Notes: a model not told the origin generated them from the sequence alone. Shown: positions 7,852 through 18,353, counted from the first letter of the stretch. The stretch is DNA of 64,000 bases from Gordonia lacunae (GCF_002149015.1 NZ_NGFO01000001.1:62001-126000); one strand, 5' to 3'. Numbers and translations: made by a program.

Positions 7852-8517
7852 TTATGCCGTACCGTGTGCGGGCTCGGCGGAGACCAGTCCCTCTCGTTGC
7901 GCAACCGATCCGGTGGATGACGAACTCATCACGTCGATGCAGAAGTCGGTGTCCGAGTACGACGCCGACGGGTGCAGAGGCGAGGAGCGCAACGCGTCGT
8001 GCACCTCGTCGCCGGTCCGCGGGTACTCCTCGACTCGCCACCTCCAGTGCACCGCGAGCACCTCGCCGGTCGGTGTCAGCGAATCCGGTAGCCGCGCGAT
8101 GACCGCGTCGAGGTCCGCGTCGTCGAGGTAGTAGAGGACCTCGCTGAGCACGATCAGGTCGAACCGACCGGACGGCCAGTCGGAGACGATGTCACCGACG
8201 CGCACGTCGACCGAGTCGTGGCCGTCGAGTCGCCGGCGGGCGAGCTCCACCGCGCGCGGACTGACATCCGTACACAGCAGATGATCGGTGCGCGTGGCCA
8301 ACTCGGCGCTCAGCACGCCGATCGAACAACCGGGTTCGAACGCCGACCCGTACCGGGGAGAGCTCAGCGCCGCGAGGGTCAGAGCGTACTTCCGCCGCTC
8401 GTACCATCGCGTTGCGAAACCCCACGGGTCGTCGCTGCTGCGGTACATGTCGTGGAAGTAGCTGTCGGGGAGTGATTGTCGCCCGCCGCCGCCGGTGGTG
8501 CTGCTGTCGTCGGTCAT
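7852..8517 (-). CDS. NodS-like SAM-dependent methyltransferase
   Basis: A 221-residue class I methyltransferase. It carries the NodS-family signature around YFHDMYRSSDDPWGFATRWYE followed by SAM-binding motif I (FEPGCSIGVLS), the acidic loop (CTDVSP) and motif for catalysis (DLIVLSEVLYYL). NodS enzymes N-methylate a deacetylated amino sugar, which fits the PIG-L deacetylase gene immediately upstream on the same strand. The ATG at 8515-8517 is taken as the start; the frame is open for many codons upstream but that portion is an Arg-rich shadow of the deacetylase gene. It is the last gene of a four-gene minus-strand cassette with a glycosyltransferase first. Confidence 0.82.
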   Translation of the reverse strand: MTDDSSTTGGGGRQSLPDSYFHDMYRSSDDPWGFATRWYERRKYALTLAALSSPRYGSAFEPGCSIGVLSAELATRTDHLLCTDVSPRAVELARRRLDGHDSVDVRVGDIVSDWPSGRFDLIVLSEVLYYLDDADLDAVIARLPDSLTPTGEVLAVHWRWRVEEYPRTGDEVHDALRSSPLHPSASYSDTDFCIDVMSSSSTGSVAQREGLVSAEPAHGTA

Positions 8518-8600
8518 GCCCTCATCCGTCCTGTCGTCGCCGATCGTGTCCTCGACCGGCCGCGCCACCCTGCTCCACGTCTGACTCGGGTGTCCGGCGT

Positions 8601-9380
8601 TCACACGAAGACGAACTCTCGGTCGCGGAGCAGCCGGTCGAGAATGTGCGGCCCGAGAACGGCGGCGTCCTCGGGTGCCGGTGACAACGGGCGGATCTGG
8701 GTCTCGAAGGCCTGGACCGCCGCACGCTTGGCGACCGCGACGTCGTCGGCGAGGGCGAGGTTGCGCAATCGATTCCACGGGATGTCGGGGTCGTCGGGTT
8801 TCGCCCAGTGCCACATCCAGATCGGGTACATCCAGACCGGGACACCGTGCCGATCGCCGACCCGCCGCGCGCACCGCCCGACGGCCTCGTGGTCGGGGTG
8901 ACCGTCGCGGGCCCACACCGCCAGCAGGGCGGTGGGGAGGTCGGGCTTCTCGGCGATCACCGCGTCGACGATGGCCTCGATCTCGCTGTCGTGGGCCGAC
9001 AGGGTGCCGTCGCCGAGTCCGCACCACCGGGTCGGTCCGAGGCCCAAGGTCGATGTCGCGGTGTCGACTTCGGCGTGGCGCCGGACGGCCAGCTCGGTCG
9101 GGGACAGCGTCGGTGAACCGGGATGGGACGCCGAGCCGTCGGACAGACAGAGCGGAACGACCTCGATCCCTCGTCGGTGGGCGGCCGCCATCGTGCCGCC
9201 GACGCCGAGGATCTCGTCATCGGGGTGGGCGGCGAGGACGACGAGACGCCGGACGTCCGGCTCGAAGTCGGGCCACGGCCCCCGCGCCGCGAACCACCGC
9301 TGCCACTCCGACTCCGGGGTTCCGTCCGCCGCGGTCGGGGTGGTGCCGAAGCGGTGCGTGGAGGAGCCTTCGCTCGTCAC
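8601..9380 (-). CDS. PIG-L/LmbE-family deacetylase
   Basis: A 259-residue zinc-dependent de-N-acetylase of the PIG-L/LmbE family (relatives: MshB, Mca, LmbE). The metal-binding motif is plain as AAHPDDE and the third ligand as DGHPDHEAVGRC. Such enzymes remove the acetyl group from a GlcNAc-containing small molecule or lipid. The GTG start overlaps the stop of the dehydrogenase-like gene (GTGA), so translation is probably coupled. With the adjacent glycosyltransferase and NodS-like methyltransferase it suggests a pathway that builds, deacetylates and methylates an amino sugar. This is unlikely to be the housekeeping MshB, because the context is not mycothiol-related. Confidence 0.87.
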   Translation of the reverse strand: MTSEGSSTHRFGTTPTAADGTPESEWQRWFAARGPWPDFEPDVRRLVVLAAHPDDEILGVGGTMAAAHRRGIEVVPLCLSDGSASHPGSPTLSPTELAVRRHAEVDTATSTLGLGPTRWCGLGDGTLSAHDSEIEAIVDAVIAEKPDLPTALLAVWARDGHPDHEAVGRCARRVGDRHGVPVWMYPIWMWHWAKPDDPDIPWNRLRNLALADDVAVAKRAAVQAFETQIRPLSPAPEDAAVLGPHILDRLLRDREFVFV

Positions 9381-10327
9381 GCCGTCTCCGATCCGGGGCC
9401 GGGTATCCGACCCCCGGTCAGTCCGCCCAGCACCGCGAGGTCGCGTTCAGCGTGGGACTGCCGGATGTAGACGGTGAGGTCGGCGACGGCCCGAGCGTGA
9501 TCGGGATCGGCGGCGAGCGGGCCGGGGCCCAGCGCTCGCCCCACCCGATCGATCACCGCGGTGGCGACCTGTTCGACGGACCAGCGCACCGCGAAGGCGA
9601 GTCGTTTCGACGACGCGGTGGGGTCGGCGTCGATCTCACGTGCCGCGGCCTGCAGATGCGCCCATCCGGCGGCGAGTTGGGCGTCGACGGCGCCGGCGTG
9701 CATCCGCAGCAGTGGGTCGTCGGAGCCCGCGGCCGCGCGGTAGAGCGGCGCCGCGACCTTGCGGGCCCCGCCGAACCAGCATGCCGCGACCCCGATCCCG
9801 CCCTGCCAGAAGCCCGGCCGGTCGAGATAGGCGCCGGGTTCGCCGACCGCGTCGGCCGGGACGGCGTCGAAGCCGACGGACCCTGTGTCGGAGTCCCGCA
9901 TACCGGCGTTGACCCATCCCGAACTGTCCGCGGAGACCCCGGCGCGGCTCAGATCGACGGCGAAGAGCCGGCTGCCGGCGTCGGTGTGCGCGGTGACCAG
10001 CGCATGGGTGCATGACGTCGCCCCCGAGCACCATTCCTTGATGCCGCTCAGTTCCCAACCGTGCGCGACCGCGTGGGCCTGGACGCGGGTGTCGCGGCCC
10101 TGGGCGGCCCACACTCCCCAGAACTCGCCCGGGACGGTGCCCCCGCCGCAGATCTCCGCGAGGATGGCGTCGGCGTCGGCATGCGCCTCGACGAGACGGC
10201 CCGTGCTGATGTCGTCGGAACAGGCACGGACGAGAGCGGCGAACCGGTCGAGGGTGCGTCCGCCGCCGGGGCGGGGGAGCGCCCACGACGGATCGTCGAC
10301 GATGGCCCGTGCCCGCGCGGGCGTCAC
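9377..10327 (-). CDS. Short acyl-CoA-dehydrogenase-like flavoprotein
   Basis: A 316-residue protein resembling acyl-CoA dehydrogenases, with the beta-domain signature GIKEWCSGATSCTHALV and helical N- and C-terminal parts. It is about 60-80 residues shorter than typical family members, mainly in the N-terminal helical domain, and the usual catalytic glutamate was not located with confidence. The start is GTG at 10325-10327, whose GTGA overlaps the stop of the upstream glycosyltransferase; the longer open frame upstream is an Arg-rich shadow. Its place between a glycosyltransferase and a deacetylase suggests it modifies an acyl or amino-sugar intermediate rather than serving beta-oxidation. The precise reaction is unknown. 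Confidence 0.75.
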   Translation of the reverse strand: MTPARARAIVDDPSWALPRPGGGRTLDRFAALVRACSDDISTGRLVEAHADADAILAEICGGGTVPGEFWGVWAAQGRDTRVQAHAVAHGWELSGIKEWCSGATSCTHALVTAHTDAGSRLFAVDLSRAGVSADSSGWVNAGMRDSDTGSVGFDAVPADAVGEPGAYLDRPGFWQGGIGVAACWFGGARKVAAPLYRAAAGSDDPLLRMHAGAVDAQLAAGWAHLQAAAREIDADPTASSKRLAFAVRWSVEQVATAVIDRVGRALGPGPLAADPDHARAVADLTVYIRQSHAERDLAVLGGLTGGRIPGPGSETA

Positions 10328-11106
10328 CCGGCCGCCTCCCCGGGCCGGTCGCCGGCGAGGTCGCGCAGGTAGCTCGCGAACCCGTGCCGGGTTCGCCCCG
10401 CCCGCCGGGTCGACGTGCGAACCGGGACCTGGGCGCCCCGTTCGATCGCCGCACCCGCGGCGCGCAGCCGATCGACGAGATCGACGTCCTCGTCCGCGTC
10501 GAGTTCGGCGAACCCGCCGACGGCGCGATACGTCGAGGCCCGGACACCGAGGTTGGCGCCGTGGACGTGGCCGTGCCCGGGACTCGCGTCGTACTCCCGC
10601 CGATATCTCTCGTCGGTCCCCGCCGGCCATCCGTCGAAGCCGTCCGGGGTGACGGTGCCCACATAGGCGTCCGCGCCGGCATCCGCGGCGGCCACATGTC
10701 CGACGAGCCAGTCACGCGGGACCGTCGAGTCGGCGTCGGTGGTCGCGAACCACGTGGTGTCGAGCTCCGCGGCGGCCGTGCCGGCGGACGCGAAGCCGGC
10801 CCGACGTGCGGCGCCGACGCAGCGGACGTCCACGGCAAGGGCCGACAGGTGAGGTCGGACCAGCAGCGCGGAGTCGTCGTCGCACGCGTCGAGGACCACG
10901 ATCGTCTCCACGGGTATCGGCACCGCCGTCGCCGCGGCGGCGAGAGCGTCGAGGCAGGCGGGGAGGCGTTCGGCCTCGTTGTGGACCGGGATCACGACGA
11001 CGACGCGCTCGACCGGCGGGTGCGGTGGTCGTGTCTGCTCCCCGGGGGGCCGTGAGAGGGCTGCCGGCGCCCGGTCGTCGGGCGGTCGAACGAACAGCGG
11101 CGTCAC
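10324..11106 (-). CDS. Family 2 glycosyltransferase
   Basis: A 260-residue GT-A fold glycosyltransferase: nucleotide-sugar binding start VVVVIPVHNEAERL (about residues 35-48), the metal-binding TTDADST (about residue 125), the acceptor-side HGANLGVRASTYRAVGGF and the catalytic-type EDVDLVDRL. No membrane segment is evident, so it is cytoplasmic or peripheral. It heads a minus-strand cassette (glycosyltransferase, dehydrogenase-like, PIG-L deacetylase, NodS-like methyltransferase) in which the first junctions are 4-base GTGA overlaps. The promoter must lie in the 135 bases shared with glf. Donor and acceptor are not predictable from the sequence. Confidence 0.85.
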   Translation of the reverse strand: MTPLFVRPPDDRAPAALSRPPGEQTRPPHPPVERVVVVIPVHNEAERLPACLDALAAAATAVPIPVETIVVLDACDDDSALLVRPHLSALAVDVRCVGAARRAGFASAGTAAAELDTTWFATTDADSTVPRDWLVGHVAAADAGADAYVGTVTPDGFDGWPAGTDERYRREYDASPGHGHVHGANLGVRASTYRAVGGFAELDADEDVDLVDRLRAAGAAIERGAQVPVRTSTRRAGRTRHGFASYLRDLAGDRPGEAAG

Positions 11107-11209
11107 GCAAACCCCGAACTACTCACAGGAGAAGGTACGGGCCCGAGGGCTACAGGCCGACGATCGAAACATTACCCGGCTTCCGTGCCAGGCCCCGTGG
11201 CTCGGAGAT

Positions 11210-12450
<1,241 letters not shown>

Positions 12451-14391
12451 ATGACGGTGACTCCCGTGAACCAATCCGACATCCCCGACGCCGGCGTAGG
12501 TCCGTCGAAGGCGACATCCCTTCTGCAGCGCGTGATCTTCCCGCGCGCCGGGGAGCCGCTCGACGTTCGGTCGCTGTATGTCGTGGAGTCCGAGAGCAAC
12601 AATCGCCGGGCGCACGCCCCGAGCCGGACCTCGGTGCTTCTCGGCGCCGAATCCGAGGTGAGCTTCGAGACCTACTTCAACGCGTTCGCCGCGGCCTACT
12701 GGCGGCGCTGGAGCATCCTCGACTCGGTGGTGCTGCGTGTCGAGGTGATCGGCACCTGCCGCGTCGACCTGTACCGCTCCAAGATCGACGGGTCGCGCAT
12801 CGGCATCGGCGGTGACCTCGTCGACACCGACGAAACCGGACGCGGCGTCGTCGAATTCGAGCTCGACCTGGGCCCGTTCGAGGACGGCGGCTGGATCTGG
12901 TTCGACGTCACCACCGACACCGACACCGAGATCGTCTCCGCCGGTTGGTACGCGCCCATCGAGGCACCCACCCCGGACGCGGAGACCAAGCGCGTCACGG
13001 TCGGCATCCCGACGTTCAATCGCCCCACCGACGCGGTGAACGCGTTGGCCGCGTTGACCTCCGACCCGATGGTCGACGAGGTGATCGACGCGGTGCTGAT
13101 GCCCGACCAGGGCACCAAGAAGGTCGTCGACGAACCCGGTTACACCGAGGCCGCCGCGGCTCTCGGCGACCGCCTGCACATCTTCGACCAGGGCAACCTC
13201 GGCGGTTCGGGCGGATACGCGCGGATCATGTACGAGGCGCTGCGGCTCACCGACTCGCCCTACGTGCTCTACATGGACGACGACATCGCCATCGAGCCCG
13301 ACTCGATCCTGCGGGCGCTGGCCATGTCGCGATTCGCCAAGACGCCCATGCTCGTCGGCGGTCAGATGCTCAATCTGCAGGACCGCAGCCACCTGCACTG
13401 CATGGGTGAGGTGATCCGCCGCGACACCTTCATGTGGACCGCGGCGCCGTTCGTCGACTACGACCACAACTTCTCGAAGTACCCGCTGCGGGACCGCGAG
13501 AACTCGAAGAACCTGCACCGGCGGATCGACGTCGAGGGCAACGGCTGGTGGATGTGCATGATCCCGCGCGAGTGCGCGGAGCAGATCGGTCTGCCGATGC
13601 CGCTGTTCATCAAGTGGGACGACTGGGAGTTCGCGCTCCGCGCAGCCAAGGCGGGCTACCCCACGGCCACCGTGCCGGGAATCGCCATCTGGCACATGGC
13701 CTGGAGTGACAAGGACGACGCCATCGACTGGCAGGCGTACTTCCACCTGCGCAACCGGCTCGTCGTCGCATCGATCCACCATGACGGTCCGATCAAGGGC
13801 ATTGTCCGGTCGATGACCAAGGCGACCGCGAAACACCTTCTCTGCCTTGAATACTCCACCGTCGCGATCCAGAACGAGGCAATCCGGGACTTCCTGGCCG
13901 GACCCGATCACATCCGCAGCCTGCTGCCGACCGCGCTGCCGAAGGTCGCGCAGATGCGCAAGCAGTACCCGGATGCGGTCGTCCTTCCGTCGGCGACCGA
14001 GTTGCCCCGGACCTCCGGCGAGGCAACGCATCTGGGTACCTCGATCCCGCTGAACCCGGTCAGCAAGATCAAGGCGCTGACCGCTGCCGTGGTGAACAAC
14101 GTCCGCCCGGCCGACCCGCGGCATCACGAGGTGCCGCAGGCCAACTTCCCGCCGATCGAGGCGCGGTGGTTCTCCCTCGGCCGGGTCGACGGTGTCACCG
14201 TCACCACCGCCGACGGCCGCGGCGTCGTCTATCGGCAGCGCGACCGCGAGAAGATGATCGAGCTCGCACGTGAACACTTCGCCCTCGTGAAGGAACTGCA
14301 GGACAAGTTCCCGGAGATGAAGCAGCAGTACAGGTCTGCGCACCGCGACCTGACGTCGAAGGAGAGCTGGGCGGGTGTCTTCGGAATCTGA
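12451..14391 (+). CDS. glfT2: Galactofuranosyltransferase GlfT2
   Basis: A 646-residue bifunctional processive galactofuranosyltransferase that extends galactan with alternating beta-1,5 and beta-1,6 linkages at the inner membrane face. Parts: N-terminal beta-rich domain, GT-A catalytic domain from about residue 185 (VTVGIPTFNRP), the metal-binding triple aspartate Asp276-278 in YMDDDIAIEPD, the acceptor-site IKWDDWEF and the WHMAWSDKDD segment, then a helical C-terminal domain. Length agrees with Rv3808c (637). It abuts glf with no gap, and the GTG start of the PAP2 gene lies inside its last 17 bases. Confidence 0.97.
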   Translation: MTVTPVNQSDIPDAGVGPSKATSLLQRVIFPRAGEPLDVRSLYVVESESNNRRAHAPSRTSVLLGAESEVSFETYFNAFAAAYWRRWSILDSVVLRVEVIGTCRVDLYRSKIDGSRIGIGGDLVDTDETGRGVVEFELDLGPFEDGGWIWFDVTTDTDTEIVSAGWYAPIEAPTPDAETKRVTVGIPTFNRPTDAVNALAALTSDPMVDEVIDAVLMPDQGTKKVVDEPGYTEAAAALGDRLHIFDQGNLGGSGGYARIMYEALRLTDSPYVLYMDDDIAIEPDSILRALAMSRFAKTPMLVGGQMLNLQDRSHLHCMGEVIRRDTFMWTAAPFVDYDHNFSKYPLRDRENSKNLHRRIDVEGNGWWMCMIPRECAEQIGLPMPLFIKWDDWEFALRAAKAGYPTATVPGIAIWHMAWSDKDDAIDWQAYFHLRNRLVVASIHHDGPIKGIVRSMTKATAKHLLCLEYSTVAIQNEAIRDFLAGPDHIRSLLPTALPKVAQMRKQYPDAVVLPSATELPRTSGEATHLGTSIPLNPVSKIKALTAAVVNNVRPADPRHHEVPQANFPPIEARWFSLGRVDGVTVTTADGRGVVYRQRDREKMIELAREHFALVKELQDKFPEMKQQYRSAHRDLTSKESWAGVFGI

Positions 14392-15160
14392 TGGTCCGGT
14401 GGTCGGCAGTGGGGACGACAAGGTGCTGGAGGACCGTGCGGAGACGGGCCGGGTCCCGGCCGACGACATCCCGCGTCCCCTGAACGGCGAGGAGAAGGCC
14501 CTCGTGGCCATCCAGGCCGGGATCGGTGGCCGCCCCGGTGTCCGGCCGGCCGCGCGCGGACTGTCGCACGTGGGCGAGCACGCGCTGGGCTGGCTCGCGA
14601 TCTCGGGGACCGGCTGGGCCCTGGCCCGCCGCCGCGGTGACGTGCGCGCGCAGCAGCTCTGGTTCGAGGCCGGAGTGGGTGCCTTCGGTGCGCACGCCGC
14701 GTCGGTGATCATCAAGCGGATCGTCCGGCGGCCTCGACCGGCCCACCCCGCGATCGCGATCGGGGTGTCGACGCCCAGCAAGCTGAGCTTCCCGTCCTCG
14801 CACGCCACCTCCACGACCGCGGCGGCGATCCTCATCGGCCGCGCCGCCGGCTGGGACCCGAAGGTGCTGCCCGCCGTCCTGGTGCCGCCGATGCTCGTGT
14901 CCCGCCTGGTGCTGGGAGTCCACTACCCGAGCGATGTCACGGCGGGCGCCGCGATCGGTGCCGCGAGCGCAGCGGCGGTCGTCGTGGGCGATAAGGTGCT
15001 GCTCGAACCCACCCGGAACAACCCGGACCCCGGGCGCGCCCGCCGTGCGGCGCGCGTCCTGGCCCGGCTCGGCCTCACGGCCGCAGTACCCGGCGGGCCG
15101 CTGCGTCTTGCCGCGTCCCCCGTCATCGCGCGGGTGACACGACACAGGGAGAGTGCATGA
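14375..15160 (+). CDS. PAP2-family phosphatase of arabinan donor pathway
   Basis: A 261-residue membrane phosphatase of the PAP2 family, counterpart of Rv3807c, which is thought to dephosphorylate decaprenyl-phosphoryl-5-phosphoribose. The three active-site blocks are present: KRIVRRPRP (motif 1), PSSHATS (motif 2) and SRLVLGVHYPSDV (motif 3, with catalytic His and Asp). Several hydrophobic helices surround them. The protein is longer than the roughly 165-residue mycobacterial counterpart because of an acidic N-terminal extension of about 60 residues and a basic tail. The GTG start overlaps glfT2, and its TGA overlaps the ubiA ATG (ATGA). Substrate is inferred from context and family. Confidence 0.9.
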   Translation: MSSESDGPVVGSGDDKVLEDRAETGRVPADDIPRPLNGEEKALVAIQAGIGGRPGVRPAARGLSHVGEHALGWLAISGTGWALARRRGDVRAQQLWFEAGVGAFGAHAASVIIKRIVRRPRPAHPAIAIGVSTPSKLSFPSSHATSTTAAAILIGRAAGWDPKVLPAVLVPPMLVSRLVLGVHYPSDVTAGAAIGAASAAAVVVGDKVLLEPTRNNPDPGRARRAARVLARLGLTAAVPGGPLRLAASPVIARVTRHRESA

Positions 15161-16077
15161 GCGAGGAGCCGATCGAGCACGGGAAGGTCCTCGGACCGCC
15201 GAAGAACCTGACGTCCGGGCTGATCAAGGCCGTCCGGCCGCGGCAGTGGGTCAAGAACGTCCTGGTGCTCGCCGCTCCGCTCGCCGCGGGCAACATCACC
15301 GACGCCTCTGTACTGGCCTCCGCCGGGATCGCCTTCGTCGCGTTCTGCCTCGCCGCGTCGAGCATCTACCTGGTCAACGACGCGATGGACGTCGAGTCCG
15401 ACCGCAACCACCCGACCAAGCGGTTCCGGCCGATCGCCGCCGGCGTCGTGCCGGTGACGCTGGCCTACGTCTTGGCCGTCGTCCTGCTCGTCGGCTCGAT
15501 CGGGATCGCCTTCCTGGCGAACTGGCAGACGGCCGTGGTCATCGCCATCTACCTGGTCATCCAGCTCGGCTACTGCTTCGGCCTGAAGAACCAGGCCGTC
15601 ATCGACATCTGCATCGTGTCCTCGGGCTTCCTGCTGCGCGCTATCGCCGGTGGCGTCGCCGCCGAGATCGTGCTGTCGCAGTGGTTCCTGCTCGTGATGG
15701 CCTTCGGCTCGCTGTTCATGGCGGCGGGCAAGCGTTACGCCGAGCTCCAGCTCGCCGAGCGCACCGGCGCCAAGATCCGCAAGGCGCTCGAGTACTACAC
15801 GACCACCTACCTGCGGTTCGTCTGGACGCTGTCGGCGACCGCGGTCGTGATCTTCTACGGCCTGTGGGCCTTCGACAAGGGCTCCGACCACGACACCAAC
15901 GTCGCGTACGCCATCTCGATGGTGCCGTTCACGGTCGCGATCCTGCGCTACGCGGTCGACGTCGACGGCGGTGCCGCGGGCGAGCCCGAGGAGATCGCGC
16001 TCGGCGATCGTGTCCTGCAGCTGCTCGCCGTGGCGTGGCTGGTGTGTGTGGGTGTCGCGGTCTATGCAGTCAATTGA
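15157..16077 (+). CDS. ubiA: Decaprenyl-phosphate phosphoribosyltransferase (DPPR synthase)
   Basis: A 306-residue polytopic UbiA-superfamily enzyme, counterpart of Rv3806c, that transfers 5-phosphoribose from PRPP to decaprenyl phosphate and so starts synthesis of the arabinose donor DPA. The first aspartate-rich motif is NDAMDVESD (about residues 68-76) followed by HPTKRFRPIAAG; a second metal/PRPP site region contains GKRYAELQ. About nine hydrophobic helices are visible. The start overlaps the PAP2 stop (ATGA) and its own stop lies inside the 5' end of aftB, so the donor-synthesis and arabinan-capping genes are tightly coupled. In mycobacteria, altered forms of this enzyme are associated with ethambutol resistance. 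Confidence 0.95.
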   Translation: MSEEPIEHGKVLGPPKNLTSGLIKAVRPRQWVKNVLVLAAPLAAGNITDASVLASAGIAFVAFCLAASSIYLVNDAMDVESDRNHPTKRFRPIAAGVVPVTLAYVLAVVLLVGSIGIAFLANWQTAVVIAIYLVIQLGYCFGLKNQAVIDICIVSSGFLLRAIAGGVAAEIVLSQWFLLVMAFGSLFMAAGKRYAELQLAERTGAKIRKALEYYTTTYLRFVWTLSATAVVIFYGLWAFDKGSDHDTNVAYAISMVPFTVAILRYAVDVDGGAAGEPEEIALGDRVLQLLAVAWLVCVGVAVYAVN

Positions 16078-18151
16078 TGAGTCGCCAACCGGATTCCGGG
16101 CGCTGACGACCGGCCGCACCAAGGTTGCGGCCGTCAGTTTCGTCGTCGGGGCCGTCGTCGTCACCACCTTCTTCGCGATCGGTGCGTGGCAGCGCCGGTG
16201 GATCGCCGACGACGGACTGATCGTCCTGCGTACGCTGCGCAACCTCTTCGCCGGCAACGGTCCGGTCTTCAACGCCGGGGAGCGGGTCGAGGCCAACACC
16301 TCGACCGCCTGGACCTACCTGTTGTGGTTCTGGGCGTGGATCACCGACGGCCAGCTCGAGTACGTCGCACTCTGGGTGGCGCTGGTGTGCTCGGTGGCCG
16401 CGATCCCGATCGCGATGTACGGCAGCGCACGCCTGTTCGGCACCCGGATCGGCGGGATCACCGGCGACGGCTGGACCCTGCTGCTCCCGTTCGGTGCCCT
16501 CATCTACATCGCCATCCCGCCCGCCCGCGACTTCGCGACCAGCGGCCTGGAGAACGGCCTCTGCATCTTCTGGGCGGCCGTCCTGTGGTGCCAGCTCGTC
16601 GCCTGGGCGCGCCGCGGCCCGCACACGGGCCGCGGGAGCGCGGCGGCCACGCTCGTACTCGCCTTCACCGCCGGTCTGGCGCCGCTGGTCCGGCCCGAGC
16701 TGGCCATTCTGGGCGGCCTGGTCCTGTTGCTGGTCTTCTTCGCGCCCCTCGGCTGGAAGATGCGGGTGGGCGTCGTCGTGGTCGCGGGCGCGCTGCCGGT
16801 CGGCTATCAGATCTTCCGCATGGGCTACTACGCGCTCCTGGTCCCGAATCCCGCGGTCGCGAAGGACGCCAGCGGTGCGAAGTGGGACCAGGGCTTCGCG
16901 TACCTGACCAATCTTTTCGGCCCCTACGTGCTGGTGCTGCCGGTCGTCCTGGCGGCCGTCGCGGGTGTGCTGCTGATCGTCGGCGGCCGGATGCGGGCCG
17001 CGGGAGCGGACGCCCCGGGCACCGCCCCGGCCGACACCGGTGAAGCCACCCCGGCGCCGACGTGGTCGTCGCGGCTCGCCGGCTGGTCGCGCCGATTGCA
17101 GTCCTCGACCGCGGTCGTGACCGTCGTGGTCCTCGCCGGCATCGTCCTGATCGTCTACTGGATGCGCCAGGGCGGCGACTTCATGCACGGACGGGTGCTG
17201 CTGGTGCCGGTGTTCGTCACCCTGCTCCCGCTGATGATCGTGCCGGTGACGATTCCCGGGCACGTCGGCGCGGCGTTCCGTCGCCGGTCGTCGAAGGACT
17301 CCGAGTCGGTGATCTCCGACCCCGTGGCCGGCCCGGCCGGCGATCCCGAGCCCGTGGCGGCCGCACCGGCGCCGGGAGATCGTCGCCGCGCGCGGGCTCA
17401 ACTCGTCGGCGCGGTGGCGATGAGCGGCATGTGGATCACCGTCGTCGTGTGGGCGGTCGCCACGCACGCCAACGTGCTGCCGAACGCCGGTATCGACATC
17501 GGTCGCAGCGGCATCGTCGACGAGCGCCGCTTCTACGTCACCAACATGGGCAACGAGAACCCGGTGACGGCCGAGGACTATCTCGATTACCCGCGCATGG
17601 CCGCGATGGTCGAGAAGATCGACGAGTATCGCAAGGACGGCGGCGTCATCCTGCCGTCGTTCAACTACGACGAGTGGTACGTGGCGCAGCTGCCGGCCGT
17701 CATGCCCAAGGGTGCCGAGCGCCAGGTGACCGTCTATTTCCTCAATCTGGGAATGACGAGCATGAACGCCCCGCTGGATGTGCGCGTCATCGATCAGATG
17801 GGTCTGGCGTACCCGCTCGCCGCGCACACCGAACGCCTCGAGGACGGTCGCATCGGGCACGACAAGATCCTGCCGAGCGAGTGGGTCGTCGCCGAGGCGG
17901 GCGCGTTCCCGCGCCGTCCCGTGCTGCCCGGGTACCTCGACGAGGATCTGGTCCGCCAGGCCCAGGTCGCCCTGCAGTGCCCGGAGACCAAGGACCGCTT
18001 CGCCTCGTTCGAGGCCCCCTGGTCCTTCGATCGCTTCAAGCACAATCTGCGGCAGGCGTTCACCTTCAACAGCTATCGAATCCAGCGCGAGCCGGAGTAC
18101 GAGATCCAGCGCTGCGGGCTGGAGATGCCGCCGCCGGTCCACCCGCGCTAG
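16064..18151 (+). CDS. aftB: Terminal arabinofuranosyltransferase AftB
   Basis: A 695-residue GT-C membrane glycosyltransferase, counterpart of Rv3805c, adding the terminal beta-1,2 arabinofuranose from decaprenyl-phosphoryl-arabinose in the periplasm. The predicted catalytic aspartates sit in the first extracytoplasmic loop (WIADDGLIV, Asp49-Asp50), followed by the family block NAGERVEANTSTAW. About ten membrane helices are followed by a soluble C-terminal domain. It is about 70 residues longer than the mycobacterial protein; the extra length lies mainly in two Pro/Ala-rich loops (about residues 315-340 and 405-440). The ATG at 16064 is inside ubiA; an upstream open frame exists but is a shadow of ubiA. 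It is the last gene of the glf operon. Confidence 0.93.
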   Translation: MQSIDESPTGFRALTTGRTKVAAVSFVVGAVVVTTFFAIGAWQRRWIADDGLIVLRTLRNLFAGNGPVFNAGERVEANTSTAWTYLLWFWAWITDGQLEYVALWVALVCSVAAIPIAMYGSARLFGTRIGGITGDGWTLLLPFGALIYIAIPPARDFATSGLENGLCIFWAAVLWCQLVAWARRGPHTGRGSAAATLVLAFTAGLAPLVRPELAILGGLVLLLVFFAPLGWKMRVGVVVVAGALPVGYQIFRMGYYALLVPNPAVAKDASGAKWDQGFAYLTNLFGPYVLVLPVVLAAVAGVLLIVGGRMRAAGADAPGTAPADTGEATPAPTWSSRLAGWSRRLQSSTAVVTVVVLAGIVLIVYWMRQGGDFMHGRVLLVPVFVTLLPLMIVPVTIPGHVGAAFRRRSSKDSESVISDPVAGPAGDPEPVAAAPAPGDRRRARAQLVGAVAMSGMWITVVVWAVATHANVLPNAGIDIGRSGIVDERRFYVTNMGNENPVTAEDYLDYPRMAAMVEKIDEYRKDGGVILPSFNYDEWYVAQLPAVMPKGAERQVTVYFLNLGMTSMNAPLDVRVIDQMGLAYPLAAHTERLEDGRIGHDKILPSEWVVAEAGAFPRRPVLPGYLDEDLVRQAQVALQCPETKDRFASFEAPWSFDRFKHNLRQAFTFNSYRIQREPEYEIQRCGLEMPPPVHPR

Positions 18152-18333
18152 CGACGCGCCTCCGAGCGTCGTACCCGAGCACACGACACCAAGAGAACGC
18201 ATAGAAAACGCGGGGCCGAACCTGTGGAGTTGCCGTCGAACATCTCGGATCGGTAACGTCCCCGTGGGCGCGGCCGATAGAAAGGTCGTGATGGAGGTGT
18301 TCTGAACTGCTGGGACGCCGAAGTGACGGGGGT

Positions 18334-18349
18334 TGTGATCGCGATCACA
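18334..18349. promoter_or_regulatory. CRP/GlxR-type operator
   Basis: TGTGATCGCGATCACA is a perfect 16-bp palindrome and matches the TGTGA-N6-TCACA consensus of CRP-family cAMP-responsive regulators (Crp of mycobacteria, GlxR of corynebacteria). It ends 4 bases before a -35-like element, so it should act near position -45 of the antigen-85 gene promoter. Confidence 0.75.
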
Positions 18350-18353
18350 TGGT

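Noticed and set aside
7761-7904. N-terminal extension of the GAF-ANTAR gene
   Set aside because: A perfect AGGAGG sits before the GTG at 7760 and the extension has no family similarity.
9028-9380. Longer methyltransferase frame reaching into the deacetylase gene
   Set aside because: The extra residues are an Arg-rich shadow of the deacetylase frame; the family match begins after 8517.
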